This document shows, piece after piece, positions 57,207-64,000 of a stretch of DNA of 64,000 nucleotides. The translations under genes were made by a program, and so were the position numbers. The notes beneath the pieces are model-generated. The model was not told the origin of the DNA, searched no databases, and was given only the letters and a program-made list of their open reading frames with translations. The stretch spans positions 57,103 to 121,102 of the forward strand of contig NZ_UFQQ01000016.1 of assembly GCF_900218015.1 (NCBI RefSeq), read 5' to 3'. Position 1 is the stretch's first letter, and each line of letters starts with the position of its first letter. This DNA is from Rhodopseudomonas pentothenatexigens. GTDB taxonomy: Bacteria > Pseudomonadota > Alphaproteobacteria > Rhizobiales > Xanthobacteraceae.

Positions 57207-59072
57207 CTAGGTCTTCCTTCCGTCGGCCGCAGCCGCCGCGTCCTTCGCCCACCACAACTCCGGCACGCCGACGCCGGCGTATTTCGGCAGCTTGGACGGA
57301 TGGCCGAACACGTCCCAATACGCCAGCCTATGCGAGGCCGAATACCATTGCGGCACCCAGTACCGACCCGCTCGGATCAGCCGGTCGAGCGCACGGGCGG
57401 CAATCACCAGCTTGTCGCGGCTGTCGGCTGCGATCACCGCGTCGATCAGCGCGTCGATCGCCGGATCGGCGATGCCGGAGAGATTGTTGGAGCCCTTGGT
57501 CGCGGCCGCCTGCGACGAGAAGAAATTGCGCAGCGCATCACCCGGGACGGTCGAGAAGCTGTAGCGCTCGATCGCCAGGTCGAAATCGAAATCGTCGCGC
57601 CGGGCCCGAAGCTGCACCGGATCGACCTGCCGCAGGCTGGCCTCGATCCCCAAGGTCCCGAGATTCTTGATGAAGGGCATGTGGTGCGGCTGGAACGACG
57701 GCTCGTCGAGCAGGAATTCGACGCGAAACGGCTCGCCGGAGGGCGTCAAGCGCTTGCCGTTCTTGATCGGGAATCCCGCCGCGTTCAGAAGTTGCGCGCC
57801 TTGGCGCAGCAGCGCGCGGTCCTGGCCGGAACCGTCGGAGACCGGCGGCACGAACGGCTCGCCGAACACCTCGTCCGGCACCTTGCCGCGGAACGGTTCG
57901 AGCAGCGCCAGTTCCTCTGGCGACGGCGGGCCGACCGCCATCAGGTCGGAATTCTGAAAGGGCGACACCGTCCGCGCATAGGTGCCGTACATGATGGTCT
58001 TGTTGGTCCACTCGAAATCGAACGCGCAGCCGAGCGCCTGGCGCACCCGTGAATCCTTGAACTTGTCGCGGCGGGTGTTGATGAACCAGCCCTGGGCGCC
58101 GGACGGCGTCTCGTCCGGCAGGATTTCGCGCTTGACGCGGCCGTCGTGGATCGCCGGGAAGTCGTAGCGGGTGTTCCAGATCCGTGAGGTGAACTCTTCG
58201 CGAAACAGATAGCTTCGCCCGGTGAAGCCTTCGAATGCGACGTCGCGATCGCGATAGAATTCGAACCGCACGGTGTCGAAATTGTTGGCACCGATGTTGA
58301 CCGGCAGCTTCGCGCCCCACCAGTCCTTCACCCGATCGAACTCGATGTACCGGCCGGATTCCAGTCGGCCGACCTTGTAGGGCCCGCTGCCGAGCGGCAC
58401 TTCCATGGTGGATTCATCGAACGGCTGCTTGGCGTAGTACGCCTCCGAGAACAGCGGCAGCACGGCGACGAACAACGGCACGTCGCGGCCGCGCTTCGGC
58501 TTGAAAGTGACGATCAGCGTCGAGTCGTCGGTCGCCTCCGCCTCGATGAAGTCGCGCAGCTGCTGCGTGATCAGCGGATGGCCCTTGGCCTTGAGGATGT
58601 TGAGCGAGAACGCGGCATCGCGCGCGGTCAGCTTGCTGCCGTCGTGAAACCGCGCTTCGGGCCGCATCGTGAATCGATAGGTGAGACCGTCGGAGGAGAT
58701 CGCCACCTGGGAGGCGGCGAAACCGTACATCGCGTCCGGCTCGTCGCCGGCGCGCGCCATCAGCGTCGCGAAGGTCAGCCCCATCCCCTGCGCGCCGTCG
58801 CCCTTGAGGATGTAGGCGTTGAGCGAGTTGAAAGTGAGGAACGACTGATTGAACGCGCGCACCGACGGGATTGTCGAAAACAGCCCCCCTTTCGGGGCAC
58901 GGGGATCGACGTAGTCGAAATGCGCGAAACCGGCCGGGTACTTCAGGTCACCGAACGCCGACATTCCGTGAGCGATCGTCTCGCCTTCGGCGGCAGCGGC
59001 GGTCTTGAACTGAGAAGCCGCGAGCGCGCCGACGCCGAGGCCGAGCACGTCGCGGCGATTGAGCAGCATCAT
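57207..59072 (-). CDS. Extracellular peptide-binding protein, YejA-like (second copy)
   Basis: The 621-residue SBP_bac_5 protein has a Tat-like signal (NRRDVLGLGVGALAASQF). The mature region includes GDLKYPAGFAHFDYVDPRAP and RMVRQALGCAFDFEW-like class motifs. It resembles the gene just upstream along its length, so the two form a tandem pair. I chose the ATG at 59072; a TTG at 59090 overlapping the previous stop is an alternative. Confidence 0.9.
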   Translation of the reverse strand: MMLLNRRDVLGLGVGALAASQFKTAAAAEGETIAHGMSAFGDLKYPAGFAHFDYVDPRAPKGGLFSTIPSVRAFNQSFLTFNSLNAYILKGDGAQGMGLTFATLMARAGDEPDAMYGFAASQVAISSDGLTYRFTMRPEARFHDGSKLTARDAAFSLNILKAKGHPLITQQLRDFIEAEATDDSTLIVTFKPKRGRDVPLFVAVLPLFSEAYYAKQPFDESTMEVPLGSGPYKVGRLESGRYIEFDRVKDWWGAKLPVNIGANNFDTVRFEFYRDRDVAFEGFTGRSYLFREEFTSRIWNTRYDFPAIHDGRVKREILPDETPSGAQGWFINTRRDKFKDSRVRQALGCAFDFEWTNKTIMYGTYARTVSPFQNSDLMAVGPPSPEELALLEPFRGKVPDEVFGEPFVPPVSDGSGQDRALLRQGAQLLNAAGFPIKNGKRLTPSGEPFRVEFLLDEPSFQPHHMPFIKNLGTLGIEASLRQVDPVQLRARRDDFDFDLAIERYSFSTVPGDALRNFFSSQAAATKGSNNLSGIADPAIDALIDAVIAADSRDKLVIAARALDRLIRAGRYWVPQWYSASHRLAYWDVFGHPSKLPKYAGVGVPELWWAKDAAAAADGRKT

Positions 59073-59086
59073 ACGCGAGACAATCC

Positions 59087-60982
59087 TCAAGAGCGCCTAC
59101 CGATCGCGGCGGCCCTGTCCGTATCGTACCACCACAGCGACGGCAGTCCGGAGCGCGCATATTTCGGTAGCGGCGCATGATTGAAGCGGTCCCAGCGCGC
59201 GTAGCGCATGAACCCGTAGGTGAATTGCGGCACCACGTAGAAGTTCCACAGCAGCACCCGATCCAGCGCACGCGTCGCCGCGACCAACGCGACCCGATCC
59301 TTGGCGTAGATCACTTTCTCAATCAGCGCGTCGACCGCCGGATTCTTGATTCCGATGGTGTTCTGCGAGCCCTGCTGATCGGCCGCCTGCGAGCCCCAAT
59401 AGTCGCGCTGCTCGTTGCCGGGCGACAGCGACTGGCCCCACAGATCGGTGATGATGTCGAAATCGAACGCCCGAACCCGGTTCTGATACTGGGCGTCGTC
59501 GACCATGCGGATCGAAACGGTGACACCGAGTCGCTCGAGCGACGGTTTGTAGAACAGCGCGATGCGCTCCGACGACGGATCCTGCACCAGCATCTCGACC
59601 ACGACCGGCTTGCCCGACCGATCGACCAGCTTGCGCTCTTTGATGTCGAAACCGGCCTCTTTCACCAGCTTCATCGCCTCGCGCAAGTTCGCGCGCACCG
59701 CTTCCGGGTTGCCGCCGACCGGATTGGTGTAGGGTTGCGTGAACAGCTCGGCCGGCACCTTGTCGCGCACGGTTTCGAGAAATTCCAGCTCCTGGCCCTG
59801 CGGCAGGCCGCTCGAGGCGAGCTCGGTGCCCTCGAAGAAGCTGGCGATGCGCTTGTACTGCCCGTAGAACAGTTGCTTGTTCATCTCCTCGAAGTCGAAC
59901 GCGTAGTTGAAGGCGCGCCGCACCCGTGCGTCCCGGAACATCTCGCGGCGGGTGTTGAGCACGAAGGCCTGCATCCGCCCCGAATCGTTGATCGGAAATT
60001 CTTCCTTGACGACCCGCTTGTCGGTCACCGCCGGAAAGTCATAGGCCGTGGCCCACTGCTTGGCGGAATTCTCCATGATCCAGTCGGCCTGATCGGCCTT
60101 GAAGGCCTCCAGGGCCACGGTGTTGTCGCGGAAATACTCGAACCGCAGTTCGTCGAAATTGTTCTGGCCGATCCGAACCGGCAGCTTCTCGCCCCAGTAA
60201 TCCTTGACGCGCTCCAGCACCATCGAGCGGCCGGCGACGAATTCCTTGATCTTGTAAGGCGCCGAGCCGAGCGGCGGCTCCAGCGTCGTCGCCGAGATGT
60301 CGCGCTTGCGCCCCTGGGCGTCGCTGCCCTCCCACCAGTGCTTCGGCATGATCATCAGCTCGCCGACAATGACCGGCAACTCGCGGTTGCCCGGCGCATC
60401 GAAGGTGAAGCGAACGTCGCGCTCCCCGACCTTCTCCGCCTTGACGACGTGGCGATAATACGAGGCATAACGCGGACTGTATTTCTTCAGCGCATCGAAC
60501 GAGAACACCACGTCCTCGGCCGTCACCGGCTTGCCGTCGTGCCAGCGCCCTTCCGGGCGCAGCCGATAGACGGCCCAGGAGAAATCGTCAGGATACATCG
60601 CGCCTTCGGCCAGCAGGCCGTAGCTGGTGCCGACTTCGTCCAACGACGAGGTCATCAGCGTCTCGTAGAGATAGCCGACGGCGCCGGCGATGTTGCCCTT
60701 CACGCCCGCGACCGCGATGTTGAAATTGTCAAAGGTGCCGAGCGCGATCTGCCGCGCCGCGCCGCCCCTCGGCGCCTTCGGGTCGACGTAATCGAACCGC
60801 GCGAATCCAGCCGGATATTTCAAGTCCCCGAACAGCGACAGCCCGTGCCGCCAAGCGGCGCCTTCGGCCGCCGTCTGGGCTCGCGCCGGGCCGGCGGCGA
60901 ACAGGCCGGAGTCAAGGCCAAGGGCCGGGATCACCGCGGCGAGCGTGCCGCCCTGGAGGAGATGTCGTCGGGTCAAACTCAC
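59087..60982 (-). CDS. Extracellular peptide-binding protein, YejA-like (first copy)
   Basis: The 631-residue SBP_bac_5 protein binds oligopeptides for YejBEF. It starts GTG with a twin-arginine signal (TRRHLLQGGTLAAVIPALGL). GDLKYPAGFARFDYVDPKAP and ARVRRAFNYAFDFEEMNKQL are shared in form with the second copy. It is the first gene of the yej operon. Confidence 0.92.
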   Translation of the reverse strand: MSLTRRHLLQGGTLAAVIPALGLDSGLFAAGPARAQTAAEGAAWRHGLSLFGDLKYPAGFARFDYVDPKAPRGGAARQIALGTFDNFNIAVAGVKGNIAGAVGYLYETLMTSSLDEVGTSYGLLAEGAMYPDDFSWAVYRLRPEGRWHDGKPVTAEDVVFSFDALKKYSPRYASYYRHVVKAEKVGERDVRFTFDAPGNRELPVIVGELMIMPKHWWEGSDAQGRKRDISATTLEPPLGSAPYKIKEFVAGRSMVLERVKDYWGEKLPVRIGQNNFDELRFEYFRDNTVALEAFKADQADWIMENSAKQWATAYDFPAVTDKRVVKEEFPINDSGRMQAFVLNTRREMFRDARVRRAFNYAFDFEEMNKQLFYGQYKRIASFFEGTELASSGLPQGQELEFLETVRDKVPAELFTQPYTNPVGGNPEAVRANLREAMKLVKEAGFDIKERKLVDRSGKPVVVEMLVQDPSSERIALFYKPSLERLGVTVSIRMVDDAQYQNRVRAFDFDIITDLWGQSLSPGNEQRDYWGSQAADQQGSQNTIGIKNPAVDALIEKVIYAKDRVALVAATRALDRVLLWNFYVVPQFTYGFMRYARWDRFNHAPLPKYARSGLPSLWWYDTDRAAAIGRRS

Positions 60983-61148
60983 GATACGGAAATCCCTGTT
61001 CGCTGCGGTCGTCGCCCTGACCGGACATATCTGAGGATTCGTTCAATTATGGCGATTTTGACCGAGGATAACACCCCGCAGGCGGCCGACTTGCGGCGAA
61101 AGGTCCCGGTTAACGATGTTTAATCCGGGCGGCGCGCCCAAAGCAAAG

Positions 61149-61172
61149 CGGCCGGGGAAATCCCCGGCCGCT
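61149..61172 (-). terminator. Intrinsic terminator of cycM
   Basis: A 10-bp perfect stem (GCGGCCGGGG / CCCCGGCCGC) with a 4-nt loop is followed on the minus strand by TTTGCTTTGG. It lies 22 nt after the cycM stop and separates it from the yej operon. Confidence 0.8.
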
Positions 61173-61194
61173 CGATCCACGCCTGCAGTTTTCG

Positions 61195-61749
61195 TTACTT
61201 CTCTGCCGTTGCCGGCAACGGCTCGGGCTGGTCGGAATTCTTGTTGAGATAGGCGATCAGGTCCGCCCGCTCCTTGTCGTTCGAGATGCCGGCGAAGCTC
61301 ATCGCGGTGCCGGGGATATAGCCCTTCGGGTTGGCGAGGAACTTGTTGAGCTCGTCGAACGTCCAGGCGCCGCCCTTGGCCTTCATCGCCGCCGAGAAAT
61401 TGAACCCGTTGCGGCCCTCGCCGCGATGATCGCCGACGATGCCGTAGAGGTTCGGGCCGACACGGTTCGGGCCGTCCTTCTCGAAGGTGTGGCAGGCCGC
61501 GCACTTCTTGGCCACCTTGGAGCCCTGGTCGACCGAGGCCGTCTGCAACAGCTTCTCGATCGGCTCCTCTGCCGCTTTGGGCGCATCCTTGCTCGGCGCC
61601 GGCTCGGCTTCCTTCACCGCAATGGCGTAGCCCTGCTTCTCGGGTTTCGTCGGAGAAAAGATCGCCTGCGCCGCAAAATTCGACAGCAACAGGATCAGGC
61701 AGGTTCCGAAGATCGCACCGACGATTTTGTTGAGTTCGAAAGTATCCAT
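61195..61749 (-). CDS. cycM: Membrane-anchored cytochrome c (CycM-like)
   Basis: The 184-residue class I cytochrome c has an uncleaved N-terminal anchor (NKIVGAIFGTCLILLLSNFA), a Pro/Glu/Ala-rich linker and one heme site (CAACH). The axial Met is in GTAMSFAGI. CycM of Bradyrhizobium carries electrons from the bc1 complex to the aa3 oxidase; the same role is likely here. An intrinsic terminator follows. Confidence 0.92.
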   Translation of the reverse strand: MDTFELNKIVGAIFGTCLILLLSNFAAQAIFSPTKPEKQGYAIAVKEAEPAPSKDAPKAAEEPIEKLLQTASVDQGSKVAKKCAACHTFEKDGPNRVGPNLYGIVGDHRGEGRNGFNFSAAMKAKGGAWTFDELNKFLANPKGYIPGTAMSFAGISNDKERADLIAYLNKNSDQPEPLPATAEK

Positions 61750-61950
61750 TTTCGCTCGCGTTTCCGAACCGGTCCGGGCGCGGACTTGTTCATCGGAGGC
61801 ATTCTCAACTCGACTTTAGTCGTGATGAGATATCGGTTTGCCCCCGCGCTGGCAACCCGTATAAACGCGCCACACGCCTCGCTTCGTGCAGCCTGATACC
61901 AGTTGCCGCATCGCTGCGGTGCATCATTCGCTTCAAAGCATCTCCCGCCG

Positions 61951-62688
61951 ATGGCCGATTCCGCGACCCTGGTCCTGATTCCTGCGCGGATGGCCGCGAC
62001 CCGGCTGCCCGGCAAGCCGCTGCTCGACATTGCCGGGCTGCCGATGGTGGTACAGGTGCTGCGCCGGGCGCGGGCGGCGGAGATCGGCCGGGTGGCGGTG
62101 GCGACCGACACGCGGGAGATCGCCGCGGCCGTGACCGCCCATGGCGGCGAGGTGGTGATGACCCGCGCCGACCATCCCTCAGGCTCCGATCGGATCTTCG
62201 AGGCGCTGCAGGCTCTGGACCCGGAGCGCAGGATCGAGACCGTCATCAACCTGCAGGGCGATTTTCCGACCATCCGTCCCGAGCAGATCGGCGCGGTGCT
62301 GGGGCCGCTGTCCGACCCGGCGGTGGACATCGCGACGCTGGCCGCCGAGATCCATACCGACGAAGAGGCCACCAACCCCAATGTGGTGAAGGTGGTCGGC
62401 TCACCGCTGGCGGGCGACCGGTTGCGGGCGCTGTATTTCACCCGCGCCACCGCCCCCTGGGGCGACGGGCCGCGCTACCATCACATCGGCCTGTACGGCT
62501 ACCGCCGCGCCGCCCTCGAGCGCTTCGTCGCGCTGCCCCCTTCCCCACTCGAGCAGCGCGAAAAGCTCGAACAGCTTCGTGCCCTCGAAGCCGGCATGCG
62601 GATCGACGTCGGAATCGTCGACAGCGTGCCGCGCGGGGTCGATACCCCGGCCGATCTCGAAACCGCGCGGCGCGTGCTGGGCGGCTGA
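61951..62688 (+). CDS. kdsB: CMP-Kdo synthetase KdsB
   Basis: The 245-residue cytidylyltransferase activates Kdo for lipopolysaccharide synthesis. Motifs are [30 protein letters not shown] and [10 protein letters not shown], and the end [10 protein letters not shown] is typical. I chose the ATG at 61951 ([11 protein letters not shown]). A TTG at 61903 would add 16 unlike residues. It diverges from cycM. Confidence 0.95.
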   Translation: MADSATLVLIPARMAATRLPGKPLLDIAGLPMVVQVLRRARAAEIGRVAVATDTREIAAAVTAHGGEVVMTRADHPSGSDRIFEALQALDPERRIETVINLQGDFPTIRPEQIGAVLGPLSDPAVDIATLAAEIHTDEEATNPNVVKVVGSPLAGDRLRALYFTRATAPWGDGPRYHHIGLYGYRRAALERFVALPPSPLEQREKLEQLRALEAGMRIDVGIVDSVPRGVDTPADLETARRVLGG

Positions 62689-62747
62689 ACCCGCCCTCTG
62701 GCGAAAATTGCTGCGGCTGCTAGAACGCGCGCCAGACACAGGACGCC

Positions 62748-63602
62748 ATGACCCAGACCATGAAAATCGCATTCCAGGGCGAGCCCGGGGCCAATTCCCA
62801 CATCGCGATCAGCGACGCCTATCCGACCGCCGAGGCGATGCCTTGCGCCACCTTCGAGGACGCGCTGAGCGCGATCTCGTCCGGTGAAGCCGACCTCGGC
62901 ATGATCCCGATCGAGAACTCGGTCGCCGGCCGCGTCGCCGATATCCATCACCTGCTGCCGACTTCGAAGCTGTTCATCGTCGGCGAGTGGTTCCTGCCGA
63001 TCCGGCATCAGCTCGTGGCCGTGCCCGGCGCCAAGCTCGAAGACATCAAGACGGTCGAAAGCCACGTCCACGCGCTCGGCCAGTGCCGGCGGATCATCCG
63101 CAAATTCGGCCTAAAGCCGATCGTCGCTGGGGACACGGCAGGCTCCGCCCGCGTAGTCGCCCAGCGCGGCGACAAGAGCTGCGCGGCGATCGCCTCGCGG
63201 CTGGCGGCGCAGATCTACGGCCTCGATATCCTGGCGGAAGACATCGAAGACGAGGCCCACAATACCACCCGCTTCGTGGTGCTGGCGCGCGAGCCGCGCT
63301 GGGCGGCGCAAGGCTCCGGGCAATTGGTCACGACGTTCGTCTTCCGTGTCCGCAACCTGCCGGCCGCGCTGTACAAGGCGCTCGGCGGCTTCGCCACCAA
63401 CGGCGTCAACATGACCAAGCTGGAAAGCTACATGGTCGACGGCAATTTTTTCGCCACGCAGTTTTATGCCGATGTCGAAGGCCACCCCGAGGATCGCGGC
63501 CTCGCCTTCGCGCTCGACGAACTGAAGTTCTTCTCCCGCGAATTCCGGATCGTCGGTGTCTATCCGGGCCACCCGTTCCGGGCGACGTTCAGCGAACGCT
63601 GA
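62748..63602 (+). CDS. pheA: Prephenate dehydratase PheA
   Basis: The 284-residue monofunctional enzyme converts prephenate to phenylpyruvate in phenylalanine synthesis. The catalytic domain has MKIAFQGEPGANSHIA, GMIPIENSVAGRV and the key NTTRFVVL motif. A C-terminal ACT domain (GGFATNGVNMTKLESYMVDG) gives feedback control by phenylalanine; the usual ESRP appears as ESYM. No chorismate mutase domain is fused. It lies 59 bp after kdsB. Confidence 0.95.
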   Translation: MTQTMKIAFQGEPGANSHIAISDAYPTAEAMPCATFEDALSAISSGEADLGMIPIENSVAGRVADIHHLLPTSKLFIVGEWFLPIRHQLVAVPGAKLEDIKTVESHVHALGQCRRIIRKFGLKPIVAGDTAGSARVVAQRGDKSCAAIASRLAAQIYGLDILAEDIEDEAHNTTRFVVLAREPRWAAQGSGQLVTTFVFRVRNLPAALYKALGGFATNGVNMTKLESYMVDGNFFATQFYADVEGHPEDRGLAFALDELKFFSREFRIVGVYPGHPFRATFSER

Positions 63603-63613
63603 CGTCAGATCTC

Positions 63614-63727
63614 GTCATTGCGAGGAGCGTAGCGACGAAGCAATCCAGCTCCGTGCACGGGGCCTCTGGATTGCTTCGCGGAGCCTGTCATCGGGCGGCG
63701 CTACGCGCCGACCCGTTGGCTCGCAAT
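63614..63727. repeat. Dispersed palindromic repeat, type B copy 2, interrupted at its end
   Basis: The left arm GTCATTGCGAGGAGCG with GACGAAGCAATCCAG matches the copy at 18902-18980. The right side CTGGATTGCTTCGCGGAGCC runs through a GGCGC-TAC-GCGCC hairpin to CTCGCAAT, where the expected GACG is missing and an insertion sequence begins. Confidence 0.75.
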
Positions 63728-64000
63728 TGTGCGAGTTCACTAATTCGGTGATCGGATTTTTTTGTCGGCGGCGAAGTCCTTCGGGGTTTTGCCGCCGAGG
63801 GCCTGGTGGGGCCTGAAGTTGTTGTAATAGACCATGTATTCGAACAACTCGTTGGCGAAGTGGTCGAGGTTGTCGAAGGTGGCTCCGTCGATCACGTCGT
63901 CGTCCAGGGTCCGCCAGAAGCGCTCGATCTTGCCGTTGGTCTGGGGGCGGTAAGGCCGAGTGTAACGGTGCACGATGCCGAGCTCGCGCAGCATTGCCTC
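63728..64000 (-). mobile_element. IS481-type insertion sequence (partial, runs off the edge)
   Basis: The element seems to start with TGTGCGAGTTCAC at 63728, just after the truncated palindromic repeat; TGT ends are usual in IS481 elements. The transposase C-terminus reads in from the right edge. The other end is outside the window. Confidence 0.7.
63740..64000 (-). CDS. IS481-family transposase C-terminus (5' partial)
   Basis: The frame is open to the window edge (reading EAMLRELGIVHRYTRPYRPQ). It encodes the end of a DDE integrase: PYRPQTNGKIERFWRTL has the catalytic Glu, and YYNNFRPHQALGGKTP is the usual C-terminus of IS481/IS3-like integrases. The stop lies ~12 nt from the inferred element end. 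Confidence 0.9.
   Translation of the reverse strand, partial: EAMLRELGIVHRYTRPYRPQTNGKIERFWRTLDDDVIDGATFDNLDHFANELFEYMVYYNNFRPHQALGGKTPKDFAADKKIRSPN

Noticed and set aside
59177..61123. Plus-strand open frame of 648 codons opposite the first yejA
   Set aside because: It is the mirror of a clear SBP_bac_5 gene and has no recognisable domain.
61110..61124. TTAA-rich motif resembling a CtrA site between yejA and cycM
   Set aside because: The half spacing is off (N6 rather than N7) and no link to cell-cycle genes is evident, so I regard it as chance.

Overview
The window is GC-rich alphaproteobacterial chromosome. It most resembles Rhodopseudomonas palustris or a close Bradyrhizobium-type relative (Nitrobacteraceae). 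This rests on gene content recalled from known genomes, not on a database search: a Rhizobiales-type Tad pilus locus, a CycM-type membrane cytochrome c, a urt-ure urea island, a PE-LIG-POL LigD with Ku, and dispersed 80-130 bp palindromic repeats. No rRNA, tRNA or CRISPR array was seen.

Layout. 1-12.3 kb: alpha-glucan and trehalose metabolism on the + strand (treS-maltokinase fusion, glgB, glgX, treZ, treY), mostly with overlapping start and stop codons. 12.7-21.1 kb: a PHA-granule-type protein, a DUF3309 peptide, divergent ligD and ku (bacterial end joining), a lysine-rich DUF6496 protein, a TusA-type protein, mobA, a zinc alcohol dehydrogenase and an NMO-type flavoprotein. 21.2-22.8 kb: an acyl-CoA synthetase. 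22.9-34.9 kb: a long minus-strand urea island reading urtA-B-C-D-E, ureD-A-B, a MESH1-like HD hydrolase, ureC, an ABM-domain protein, ureE-F. A good sigma-54 promoter stands in front of urtA, and different palindromic repeat types occupy most of the larger gaps between cistrons. ureG is not in the window.

35.3-37.6 kb: a cold-shock/translation group (DEAD-box helicase, IF-1 with a basic tail, CspA). 37.6-49.6 kb: a Tad/Flp pilus locus with two TadE/G-type pseudopilins and a pil_N-domain protein on the minus strand, then flp, a possible 47-residue membrane peptide, cpaA, cpaB-C-D-E-F, tadB-C on the plus strand and tadD on the minus strand. CtrA-box-like motifs lie in front of three of these units. 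49.7-52.6 kb: an M17 aminopeptidase overlapping an NlpC/P60 hydrolase, then a convergent Nudix hydrolase. 52.6-61.0 kb: a Yej-type peptide ABC transporter (two tandem binding proteins, yejB, yejE, yejF) with a VapBC-like toxin-antitoxin pair inserted between yejE and yejF and coupled to yejF. 61.1-63.6 kb: cycM, kdsB and pheA. The right edge is the end of an IS481-type element that appears to have landed in a palindromic repeat.

Functionally the window combines carbon storage and osmoprotectant synthesis, nitrogen scavenging from urea, surface attachment, peptide uptake and turnover, and housekeeping. No entirely new multi-gene system is evident. The strongest leads are the MESH1-like hydrolase translationally locked into the urease operon, the toxin-antitoxin pair locked into the yej operon, and the regulatory motifs at urtA and the Tad locus.
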